A stretch of 64,000 nucleotides of DNA from Azospirillum canadense (GTDB lineage Bacteria > Pseudomonadota > Alphaproteobacteria > Azospirillales > Azospirillaceae), in NCBI RefSeq assembly GCF_025961225.1, contig NZ_JAOQNG010000010.1, positions 238,501 to 302,500 of the forward strand. The letters are read 5' to 3'. The notes beneath the pieces were generated by a model. That model was not told the DNA's origin, searched no databases, and worked only from the letters and a program-made list of their open reading frames with translations. The position numbers and the translations under genes were made by a program. Of the stretch, positions 55,391 to 62,636 are shown piece after piece (position 1 is the stretch's first letter; every line of letters begins with the position of its first letter).

Positions 55391-55603
55391 GATATTCCTG
55401 CGGGCTCGTGTTGACTTCAGAAGCTCGCCACCAAGATAGCCTTTTGAGAAAGATTGGAATAAGTCCAAAATCTATGGACGGCGCAAACAATCGCGGGCGC
55501 ATCACGGGATCGTGTTCACGACGTGATTCGCCGTTGAAGCGCCACCGGAGTAGCGTGTCCATCGTGGACATTTGCCCATGATGGATTGGGGGGAGTTGGT
55601 CGC

Positions 55604-56551
55604 ATGTTGTTGAAGGTCCGCGCCGCGTCGGAAGCCCGCGAGGACGAGGTCACGCCCCGCGCGCTGTTCCTGTCCCGCCGTTCGGTTATTGCGGGGGGCG
55701 CTGCTGCCCTGGCGGTCGGCGGCATGGCCCCGCTGCTGTCCGGCCCGGCCTTCGCCGCCCTTGATGCGAAGACGACGATCCAGCCGCCGGACGCCAAGTT
55801 GGACGCGGTTACGCCGCAGAAGTCGGCGACGACCTACAACAACTTCTATGAATTCGGCACCGGCAAGACCGATCCGTCCGAATACGCCGGCACGCTGAAG
55901 ACCCGCCCGTGGGAGGTCGTCGTCGACGGCGAGGTGGGCAAGCCAATGACCTTCGGCATCGAGGACCTGCTGAAGTTCCCGCTGGAAGAGCGCATCTACC
56001 GCCTGCGCTGCGTGGAGGCCTGGTCGATGGTCATCCCCTGGGTCGGCTTCCCGCTGGCGGAACTGCTGAAGCGGGTGGAGCCGACCGGGTCGGCCAAGTA
56101 CGTCGCCTTTCGGACCCTGCACGACCCGGCACAGATGCCGGGCCAGCGGCTGGGCGTGCTGAACTGGCCTTACACCGAGGGGCTGCGGCTGGACGAGGCC
56201 ATGCACCCGCTCGCCATCCTGGCCGTGGGCATGTACGGCGACGTGTTGCCGAACCAGAGCGGCGCGCCGATCCGGCTGGTTGTGCCGTGGAAGTACGGCT
56301 TCAAGTCGATCAAGTCCATCGTGCGCATCACGGTGACGAAGGACCAGCCGCCAACCGCCTGGAACCGCTCCCAGCCCTTCGAATACGGCTTCTACGCCAA
56401 CGTGAACCCGGACGTGGACCACCCGCGCTGGAGCCAGGCGAACGAGCGCCGCGTCGGCGACTTTTTCCGGCGCAAGACCTTGGCATTCAATGGCTATGGC
56501 GAGGAAGTCGCGTCGCTCTACTCCGGTATGGACCTGCGGAAGTATTTCTGA
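55604..56551 (+). CDS. msrP: Methionine sulfoxide reductase catalytic subunit MsrP
   Basis: A 315-residue molybdopterin enzyme (formerly YedY) that repairs oxidised methionine in periplasmic proteins. A Tat signal (LSRRSVIAGGAAALAVGG, Arg25-Arg26) ends near PAFAAL. Cys136 in YRLRCVEAWSM is the Mo ligand, and NFYEFGTGK and MYGDVLPNQSGAPIRLVVPW are family segments. ATG 55604 follows GGGGAG. The quinol-linked partner MsrQ is encoded immediately after. Confidence 0.95.
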   Translation: MLLKVRAASEAREDEVTPRALFLSRRSVIAGGAAALAVGGMAPLLSGPAFAALDAKTTIQPPDAKLDAVTPQKSATTYNNFYEFGTGKTDPSEYAGTLKTRPWEVVVDGEVGKPMTFGIEDLLKFPLEERIYRLRCVEAWSMVIPWVGFPLAELLKRVEPTGSAKYVAFRTLHDPAQMPGQRLGVLNWPYTEGLRLDEAMHPLAILAVGMYGDVLPNQSGAPIRLVVPWKYGFKSIKSIVRITVTKDQPPTAWNRSQPFEYGFYANVNPDVDHPRWSQANERRVGDFFRRKTLAFNGYGEEVASLYSGMDLRKYF

Positions 56552-56552
56552 G

Positions 56553-57236
56553 ATGGCAACCGGACTCAGGGCGATCGGACTTAGGGCGACCATTTCGACG
56601 GCGCTGATGTCGCGCTGGGCGAAGCCAGCGGTGTTTGTGGCGGCCCTGCTGCCCATGGCCTGGACCTTCTGGCTCGCCGGCACCGGCGGGCTGGGGGCGG
56701 AGCCGATCGCGGAGGGCGTGCGGCAGACCGGCCTGTGGGCGCTGCGCTTCCTGCTCATCGCGCTGGCGGTGACGCCGCTGCGGCAACTGACCCGCGTGCC
56801 GGCGCTGGCGCGCTTCCGGCGCATGATCGGGCTGTTCGCCTTCGCCTACGCGCTGCTCCATGTGCTGACTTATGTGGGCATCGACCAATTCTTCGACTGG
56901 GGCGCGGTGTGGAAGGACATCGTCAAGCGCCCCTACATCACCGTCGGCATGGGCGCCTTCGTGATCCTGACCGCGCTGGCAGCGACCTCCACCAACGGCA
57001 TGGTAAAGCGGCTGGGCGGGCGGCGCTGGCGCGCGCTGCACAAGACGGTGTTCGCCGCCGGGCTGGCCGGCTGCTTCCATTACGTGATGCTGGTGAAGGG
57101 CTGGCAGATCCCGCCCTTCGTCTACCTCGCGGTGTTCGGCGGTCTGGTCGCCTTGCGGCTGGCCTGGACCTCCCCCTGGAGGATAGCGGTCGGCGCCGGC
57201 CGGCAGCCTATCTTCAGTCGCTCTGGAGGCGACTGA
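56553..57236 (+). CDS. msrQ: Heme-binding membrane subunit MsrQ
   Basis: A 227-residue membrane protein with six helices of the ferric-reductase-like fold (formerly YedZ). Conserved histidines are in FAYALLHVLTYVGID, RRWRALHKTVFAAG and GCFHYVMLVKGW, and bind heme b. It carries electrons from quinol to MsrP. The ATG begins one base after the msrP stop, so the pair is one operon. Confidence 0.95.
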   Translation: MATGLRAIGLRATISTALMSRWAKPAVFVAALLPMAWTFWLAGTGGLGAEPIAEGVRQTGLWALRFLLIALAVTPLRQLTRVPALARFRRMIGLFAFAYALLHVLTYVGIDQFFDWGAVWKDIVKRPYITVGMGAFVILTALAATSTNGMVKRLGGRRWRALHKTVFAAGLAGCFHYVMLVKGWQIPPFVYLAVFGGLVALRLAWTSPWRIAVGAGRQPIFSRSGGD

Positions 57237-57247
57237 GCCGGGGAGTG

Positions 57248-58156
57248 ATGCGGGCACGCGTGATCGTCAACAAGGGCGGCGGAACGGTCAAGGGATCGGG
57301 CGCTGATGAACTGGCCGAACAGCTGAGGGACCTTTTCCAGCAGAAGGGCGTCGAGGCCTCCATCATCATGGCCTCGGGTGACGAGCTGCGGCAGGCCATG
57401 GAGACGGCCCGGCTGGAGGCGGAAATGGGCCGGCTGGATGCGGTTGTGGTGGGCGGCGGCGACGGCACGATCAGCGCTGCGGCGGGCGTGCTCGCCGGCA
57501 GCGGGGTTCCGCTGGGCGTACTGCCGCTCGGGACGCTCAATCACTTCGCCAAGGATCTGGGGCTGCCGCTGGACCTGGAAGGGGCGGTGGGCGTGATCGC
57601 CAAAGGGGCGGTGCGCGCCGTGGACGTGGCGGAGGTCAACGGCCGCGTCTTCGTGAACAATTCCTCCATCGGCCTTTACGCCGAGATGGTGGCGGACCGG
57701 GAGCGGCAGCAGGACGACGCCGGGCGCGGCAAGTGGCCGGCGCTGGCCATCGCCGGCCTGCGGGTGCTGCGACGCTTTCCCCTGCGGCGGCTGTCCATCT
57801 GTGCGGAGGGCTGGACGCGGCCCTGCAAGACGCCCTTTGTCTTCGTCGGCAACAACAGCTACGACCTCAGCCTGTTCAACCCCGGCGGTCGAGCGGCGCT
57901 GGACCGGGGCGAGCTGTGCCTCTACGTGCTGGATCACCGCAGCCCCTGGGGGCTGCTCTGGCTCGGCGTCCGGGCCGCCGTGGGGCGGCTGGACCAGGAA
58001 CGGGACTTTGACCGGATGGCGGTGAAGGACGTCGAAATCCGCTCCGACGCCCACCATCTGTGGGTCTCATTGGACGGGGAGGTGGAGAAGCTGCGCCCAC
58101 CCCTGCGCTACCGCACCCGGCCGAAGGCACTCCGCGTCCTCGCGGCCGGGACCTAA
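57248..58156 (+). CDS. Diacylglycerol/lipid kinase family protein
   Basis: A 302-residue protein of the DAGK catalytic family. V-V-G-G-G-D-G-T at 67-74 is the nucleotide-binding motif, VLPLGTLNHFAKDLGLP and VNNSSIGLYAEMV follow the family pattern, and the C-terminal beta-sandwich ends LWVSLDGEVEKLRPPLRYRT. Likely a cytoplasmic lipid kinase; the exact lipid is not predictable. The start lies 11 bases after msrQ with GGGAG upstream. It ends at a palindromic repeat into which an IS5-type element has inserted. Confidence 0.85.
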   Translation: MRARVIVNKGGGTVKGSGADELAEQLRDLFQQKGVEASIIMASGDELRQAMETARLEAEMGRLDAVVVGGGDGTISAAAGVLAGSGVPLGVLPLGTLNHFAKDLGLPLDLEGAVGVIAKGAVRAVDVAEVNGRVFVNNSSIGLYAEMVADRERQQDDAGRGKWPALAIAGLRVLRRFPLRRLSICAEGWTRPCKTPFVFVGNNSYDLSLFNPGGRAALDRGELCLYVLDHRSPWGLLWLGVRAAVGRLDQERDFDRMAVKDVEIRSDAHHLWVSLDGEVEKLRPPLRYRTRPKALRVLAAGT

Positions 58157-58178
58157 AGCGAATTTGCATTCGCTTTAG
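58153..58178. repeat. Short palindrome after the lipid kinase gene
   Basis: CTAAAGCGAAT and ATTCGCTTTAG form an 11-base-pair stem around TTGC, starting within the stop codon region of the kinase gene. Its last four bases (TTAG) are the duplicated target of the IS5-type element. A related hairpin (AAGCGGAT-CACG-ATCCGCTT, 59556-59575) lies just beyond the element. Confidence 0.8.
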
Positions 58179-59483
58179 CAGGATGCGGAAAAACGGGCCG
58201 ATGCAGCGCCTTCGCCTCTGCTGAGGCTTGAAGATGGCGTTTTGAACGCCCGTTTTGGTCGGGATGGAGCGTTTTTCCTCGCTCCGAGGCTCCCGGAGCC
58301 GCCGTTCAGGCGGACTCCGGGCACGATTACGCTGCAGCCAGCAGCTTGGGCAGGCGGATCAGGTTGTAGGCGGCAGCGGTCAGGGTGAACATCCAGCCGA
58401 CGCGAGCCGTGCCTCGGTGACGGGTCTTGCGCAGCCCGGCCGCTTTGATCCAACCGAACACCTCTTCGATCCGCTTGCGGATCCGAAGGCTGACGGCGTA
58501 GCCGGGGTGACGGGTGGTCCGGCCGTCGATCGCCGAGCGGCGGTTGCTGGTGTTCTGCGCGACATGCGGGGCGGCGCCCAACTCGCGCAGGTTCGCCACG
58601 AAATCCTTGGTGTCATAGGCCTTGTCGGCGGCCACCGTGATGCGGTGGCGCCCGGGAATGGCCTCGACCATGGAGACCGCCGCCTCGCGTTCGGCCAAGC
58701 CGGTGGCCGCGGTGAGCCGGACATCGACCACCAGGGCGTGGCGGTTCTCCATCAGCGCGTGGCCCATGAAGGCCAGTTTCGCCGGCTGCCCGTGGCCCTT
58801 GCGGTACAGCCGCGCCTCGGGATCGCTGGTCGAGGCGTGCGTTTCGTTGGACCGCTTCTCGCCATGGAAGTCGCGTTCACCGTTGCGCCCCGGGCCCGGC
58901 GGCTCGCCGCTGCCGTCCTTGGGCCGGAAGCTCTTCACCGAGGCCCACGCTTCGATCAACGTGCCGTCCACCGAGAAGTGCTCGTCCGACAACAACGCCT
59001 TGACCTTCGGCTGGCCCAGCACGGTGGCCAGGAACTTGGCCGCCACATCGCCGGCCAGCAGACGCTCACGGTTCTTGGTGAAGACCGTCACGTCCCACAC
59101 CGGGGCATCCATCGACAGGCCGACGAACCAGCGGAACAGCAGATTGTAGTCCAACTGCTCCATCAACTGGCGTTCCGAACGCACCGAGTAGAAGGCCTGG
59201 AGCAGCAGCGCACGCAGCAGCTTCTCCGGCGGGATCGAAGGCCGTCCGATCTTCGAGTACAGACCCTCGAAGGCTGGCGACATCACCTCCAGCGCTTCAT
59301 CCACGATGGCCCGGATCGCTCGCAGCGGGTGGGTGGCCGGAACCCGCGCCTCGCAACTTACGTAGCTGAACAGACCCTCGCTGCGTTCGTCCGAACCCCG
59401 CATCGTCCCCTCGCCGGCCGCTTTCTCCACGACCGGAGGGAATCACGACCGCCCGGCCGGGCAAAGCCTTTTTCCGCGTCCTG
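58179..59483. mobile_element. IS5-family insertion sequence, 1305 bp, with TTAG target duplication
   Basis: Terminal inverted repeats CAGGATGCGGAAAAA (58179 onward) and its 14/15 complement TTTTTCCGCGTCCTG (59469-59483) enclose a complete transposase gene. TTAG is repeated directly outside each end (58175-58178 and 59484-59487). The 148-base left non-coding part contains two further hairpins (for example GGAGCG...CGCTCC). The clean ends and intact gene suggest a recent insertion. Confidence 0.9.
58327..59403 (-). CDS. IS5-family DDE transposase
   Basis: A 358-residue transposase starting MRGSDERSEGLFSYV, with the N-terminal DUF772-type region (GRPSIPPEKLLRALLLQAFY, QLMEQLDYNLLFRWFVGLS). The catalytic acids are probably in HFSVDGTLIEAW (first Asp), ITVAADKAYDTKDF (second Asp) and RKRIEEVFGWIK (Glu). 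An in-frame start nine codons upstream is possible. The frame is intact. Confidence 0.93.
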   Translation of the reverse strand: MRGSDERSEGLFSYVSCEARVPATHPLRAIRAIVDEALEVMSPAFEGLYSKIGRPSIPPEKLLRALLLQAFYSVRSERQLMEQLDYNLLFRWFVGLSMDAPVWDVTVFTKNRERLLAGDVAAKFLATVLGQPKVKALLSDEHFSVDGTLIEAWASVKSFRPKDGSGEPPGPGRNGERDFHGEKRSNETHASTSDPEARLYRKGHGQPAKLAFMGHALMENRHALVVDVRLTAATGLAEREAAVSMVEAIPGRHRITVAADKAYDTKDFVANLRELGAAPHVAQNTSNRRSAIDGRTTRHPGYAVSLRIRKRIEEVFGWIKAAGLRKTRHRGTARVGWMFTLTAAAYNLIRLPKLLAAA

Positions 59484-59584
59484 TTAGAGTCATATGGCCT
59501 CATTCGCCGGCCAAGCTTCGGCCGCATGGGCGGCCGGGACCGCAGTCGCGGTCCTAAGCGGATCACGATCCGCTTTACCAAGCA

Positions 59585-59818
59585 TCAAACCGCAGCGATG
59601 GAAGAAGCGGCAACCGAGGTGGTGGCGGGCGCGGCGAACAGGCTGTAGCCCTCGCGCTGATCCCGCAGGTTGGCTAGCAGGTCGACCAGGCTGTCGCGGA
59701 CGAAAGGATTGACCGTCTCTTCCATCTTCTTCTGCACGGTGGCGATGAAATCGTCCAGGATGCTCAGGTGCACGGAAGCAGCGGCGACAACATCGTTCGA
59801 GAAGATCGGAGACTTCAT
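59585..59818 (-). CDS. Small hypothetical protein, 77 residues
   Basis: Starts MKSPIFSNDVVAAASVHLSI and contains DDFIATVQKKMEETVNPFVR and VDLLANLRDQREGYSLFAAP. Mostly amphipathic helix with a Ser/Thr/Ala tail, no signal or membrane segment. GGGAGTTAGCCATC precedes the ATG and gives a plausible ribosome site. I do not recognise the family. It lies directly beside the IS5-type element and upstream of a 400-base non-coding stretch. Confidence 0.5.
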   Translation of the reverse strand: MKSPIFSNDVVAAASVHLSILDDFIATVQKKMEETVNPFVRDSLVDLLANLRDQREGYSLFAAPATTSVAASSIAAV

Positions 59819-60227
59819 GATGGCTAACTCCCGATGTTTGTTTGGTTGAGTGTTCGTCCTTGCTGAAGCCATTGAGCCATTTTCCGAGTTAACGAGGTGT
59901 TAAGATCGCCATTTGGGCATAGGTCGAATGGTGATTACCTCGATGGTGTAAAAGCGATGGCGGTGGGGGTGCGTCGGCTGGATGGTCATTTGTGCGTGCA
60001 CCAAAGGCCTATTGGCCGGCGCGCGACGCCCGGCTATAAGGGGCGCCCTGTTTTTCACGGCTAGGTTGGGAGGGGTCTGCATGCGTCCGACCATGCGTCC
60101 GGCGTGCCTGCCGTTGCCATCCCGCCAGCCCGCTTAAAGAATCCCGGCCGCCCCTTCCAAGGCCGCAGAGCTTTCCGGACACCGCTGTTTCGATTGGACG
60201 GCGCCCCCTGGCGCCGGATTAGGGATC
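59819..60227. other. 409-base stretch without a recognised gene
   Basis: Between the divergent small protein and the ABC exporter. It is AT-richer in its first half (TGTTTGTTTGGTTGAG, GAGTTAACGAGGTGTTAAG) as expected for promoters. Near the exporter start, CGGCGCC (60199-60205) and GGCGCCG (60210-60216) form a perfect 7-bp hairpin around CCCT, ending 11 bases before the ATG. No open frame looked protein-like and no known RNA motif was recognised. Confidence 0.5.
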
Positions 60228-62030
60228 ATGCCGCTTTTCAAACGCAATGGTCGGGCGGACGCCATCCGCACCGTCCTCGCCTTCACGTTCCGTCATTGGC
60301 GCCGGCAGCGGCTGCGGGTGGCCGGCATCGCCGGGGCCATCGCGCTCTCCACGCTGGCCGACGTCTTCATGCCCTTCTTTGCCGGTCGGCTGGTGGACGC
60401 GCTGGCGATGCTCACGGGCGACCGCGAGGCGGCGCGCGACGCCGCGCTGATGTCCTTCGGCGCCATGGTGGCGCTGGGGGCCGCGATGGTCGTGATGCGC
60501 CACGTGGCGTGGAGCGGCGTGATCCCGCTGTCGCTGCGGATCATGAGCGATGTCGGGCGGGACGCTTTCCATCGCGTCCAGCGCTTCTCCACCGACTGGC
60601 ACGCCAACAGCTTCGCGGGTTCGGTCGTGCGCAAGATCACGCGCGGCATGTGGGCGCTCGACACGCTGGACGACACGCTGCTGCTGGCGCTCTGGCCGTC
60701 GTTGGTCGTGCTGGTCGGCACCATGGTGATGCTGGCGCTGCATTGGCCGGTGATGGGACTGGTGATCGCGCTCGGCACCGTAGTCTACGTGTCGATGACG
60801 GTGGTCTTCTCCACCACCTACATCGCGCCGGCCGCGCGGCTGTCCAACGCCTGGGACACGCGGCTGGGCGGCACGCTGGCCGACGCCGTCAGCTGCAACG
60901 CCGTGGTCAAGGCCTTCGGCGCGGAGCCGCGCGAGGACGAGCGTCTGGCCGCCGTGGTCTCGAAATGGAGCCGCCGCACCCGCCGCACCTGGACGCGCCA
61001 CACCCGCCACAGCACGGCGCAGTTGACGGTCCTGCTGGTCATCCGCAGCGGCGTGGTCGCGACCGCCCTTTGGCTGTGGTGGCAGGGGCAGGCGACGCCG
61101 GGCGACGTCGCCTATGTGCTGACGACCTACTTCGTCGTGCACGGCTACCTGCGCGACATCGGCATGCACATCAACCACCTCCAGCGCGCGGTCAACGAGA
61201 TGGAGGAACTGGTCGACCTGCATGCGGAACCGCTGGGGGTGGAAGATCGCCCGGACGCGCGGCCGATCCGCATCGGGGCGGGCGAGGTGCGGTTCGACGC
61301 CGTCACTTTCCTCTACGGAGGGCACACGACGCCGCTCTACCGCGACCTGTCGGTCACCATCCGGGCCGGGGAGCGGGTTGGGCTGGTCGGCCCGTCGGGG
61401 TCGGGCAAGACGACCTTCGTGAAACTGATCCAGCGCCTCTACGACGTGACGGAGGGACGCGTGCTGATCGACGGGCAGGACGTCGCGACGGCGACGCAAA
61501 GCTCCCTGCGCGGCCAGATCGCCATCGTCCCGCAGGAGCCGATCCTGTTCCACCGCTCGCTCGCGGAGAACATCGCCTACGGCCGGCCCGGCGCGTCGAT
61601 GGCGGAGATCGAGCGGGCGGCGCGGCTCGCCAACGCGCACGACTTCATCGCGCGGCTGCCCAAGGGCTACGCCACGTTGGTGGGGGAGCGCGGGGTGAAG
61701 TTGTCGGGCGGGGAGCGTCAGCGCGTGGCCCTGGCCCGTGCCTTCCTGGCCGACGCGCCGATCTTGATCCTGGACGAGGCGACCTCCAGCCTGGATTCCG
61801 AATCGGAGGCCCTGATCCAGGAAGCGATGGAGCGGCTGATGGAAGGGCGCACGGCGATCATCATCGCCCACCGCCTGTCCACCGTCCGCACGCTGGACCG
61901 CATCCTGGTCTTCAACCACGGCCGCGTGGTGGAGGAAGGCACCCACGCCGCCCTGCTGTACCGCCCCAACGGCCTCTATCGCCGCCTGTTCGAACAGCAG
62001 GCGGGTGAGGGCCGAAAAGTGGGGACGTGA
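60228..62030 (+). CDS. ABC exporter, fused membrane and ATPase domains
   Basis: A 600-residue half-transporter (MsbA/multidrug type). Six membrane helices lie in the first 320 residues. The ATPase has Walker A GPSGSGKTT (about 388), signature KLSGGERQRVALARA (about 491), Walker B ILILDEATSSLDSE and switch His in IIIAHRLSTVRTLD. Substrate unknown. The ribosome site is weak (AGGG), and a GC-rich hairpin sits just upstream of the start. It is a different subtype from the exporter at 26210. Confidence 0.92.
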   Translation: MPLFKRNGRADAIRTVLAFTFRHWRRQRLRVAGIAGAIALSTLADVFMPFFAGRLVDALAMLTGDREAARDAALMSFGAMVALGAAMVVMRHVAWSGVIPLSLRIMSDVGRDAFHRVQRFSTDWHANSFAGSVVRKITRGMWALDTLDDTLLLALWPSLVVLVGTMVMLALHWPVMGLVIALGTVVYVSMTVVFSTTYIAPAARLSNAWDTRLGGTLADAVSCNAVVKAFGAEPREDERLAAVVSKWSRRTRRTWTRHTRHSTAQLTVLLVIRSGVVATALWLWWQGQATPGDVAYVLTTYFVVHGYLRDIGMHINHLQRAVNEMEELVDLHAEPLGVEDRPDARPIRIGAGEVRFDAVTFLYGGHTTPLYRDLSVTIRAGERVGLVGPSGSGKTTFVKLIQRLYDVTEGRVLIDGQDVATATQSSLRGQIAIVPQEPILFHRSLAENIAYGRPGASMAEIERAARLANAHDFIARLPKGYATLVGERGVKLSGGERQRVALARAFLADAPILILDEATSSLDSESEALIQEAMERLMEGRTAIIIAHRLSTVRTLDRILVFNHGRVVEEGTHAALLYRPNGLYRRLFEQQAGEGRKVGT

Positions 62031-62035
62031 AGGTT

Positions 62036-62107
62036 GATTTTCACCACAGAGACACGGAGACACAGAGGGTGTTTTCTCCGTGTCTCCGCGCCTCTGTGGT
62101 GAAAATC
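62036..62107. repeat. Long hairpin of the CACAGAGACAC type
   Basis: GATTTTCACCACAGAGACAC followed by GGAGACACAGAGG pairs with CTCCGTGTCTCCGCGCCTCTG then TGGTGAAAATC around a TGTTT loop; the outer 20 bases pair almost perfectly. It sits five bases after the ABC exporter and 14 bases before the end of the convergent PRC-barrel gene, so it may terminate both. Related in style to 12074-12188. Confidence 0.8.
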
Positions 62108-62121
62108 AAATGGGTTGGGCG

Positions 62122-62523
62122 TTACTGCCGGCCCGCCAGCGAGGTCATGGATCCCTCGGTGTGGAAGGGCGGGAGCGTGTGGGCTTCCGCGACGGTGACG
62201 TCCTTCAACTCCAGCCGGTTGTCGTCGGTCACGGTTCGGATGCGGCTGATCGGGATCGCGACCTTGCGGTCCAGGGCGCCTTCCTCCGTGACGACGATGT
62301 CCTGCGGGGTGCGGCAGCGGTCGAGCGTCACGTCCCACACGGTGCCGACGGGCCGGCCGTCGCTGCCCGTCACGACACGGTCGATCAGGTCGTCCAGGTC
62401 CGACAGCGGTTCCCCGCCGACGATCGGCAGTTGATCCGGGCTGGGGCAGGCCGCCGCGGCGGTCGCCCATGGGGCTGAGAGGCTGACCAGGGTCGCCAGG
62501 ATCCCGGCGGCGATTGCGCGCAT
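62122..62523 (-). CDS. Secreted PRC-barrel-like protein
   Basis: A 133-residue exported protein. Residues 1-25 are a signal peptide (ILATLVSLSAPWATAAAA). The mature part resembles a PRC-barrel: GSDGRPVGTVWDVTLDRC, DIVVTEEGALDRKVAIPISR and NRLELKDVTVAEAHTLPPF. PRC-barrel proteins in the periplasm are of unknown role. AGGAG lies 7 bases before the ATG. It follows the MFS transporter gene on the same strand by 113 bases. Confidence 0.7.
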   Translation of the reverse strand: MRAIAAGILATLVSLSAPWATAAAACPSPDQLPIVGGEPLSDLDDLIDRVVTGSDGRPVGTVWDVTLDRCRTPQDIVVTEEGALDRKVAIPISRIRTVTDDNRLELKDVTVAEAHTLPPFHTEGSMTSLAGRQ

Positions 62524-62636
62524 GTCCGTCTCCTCTCGATGTCCTTACACACCTACAACGCGATTCCGCGCCGCGGGTTGCGTGCCGGCTGTCACATTTT
62601 GGAGACGGATTCGAGGATTTTTCGCCGCGCCGACGT

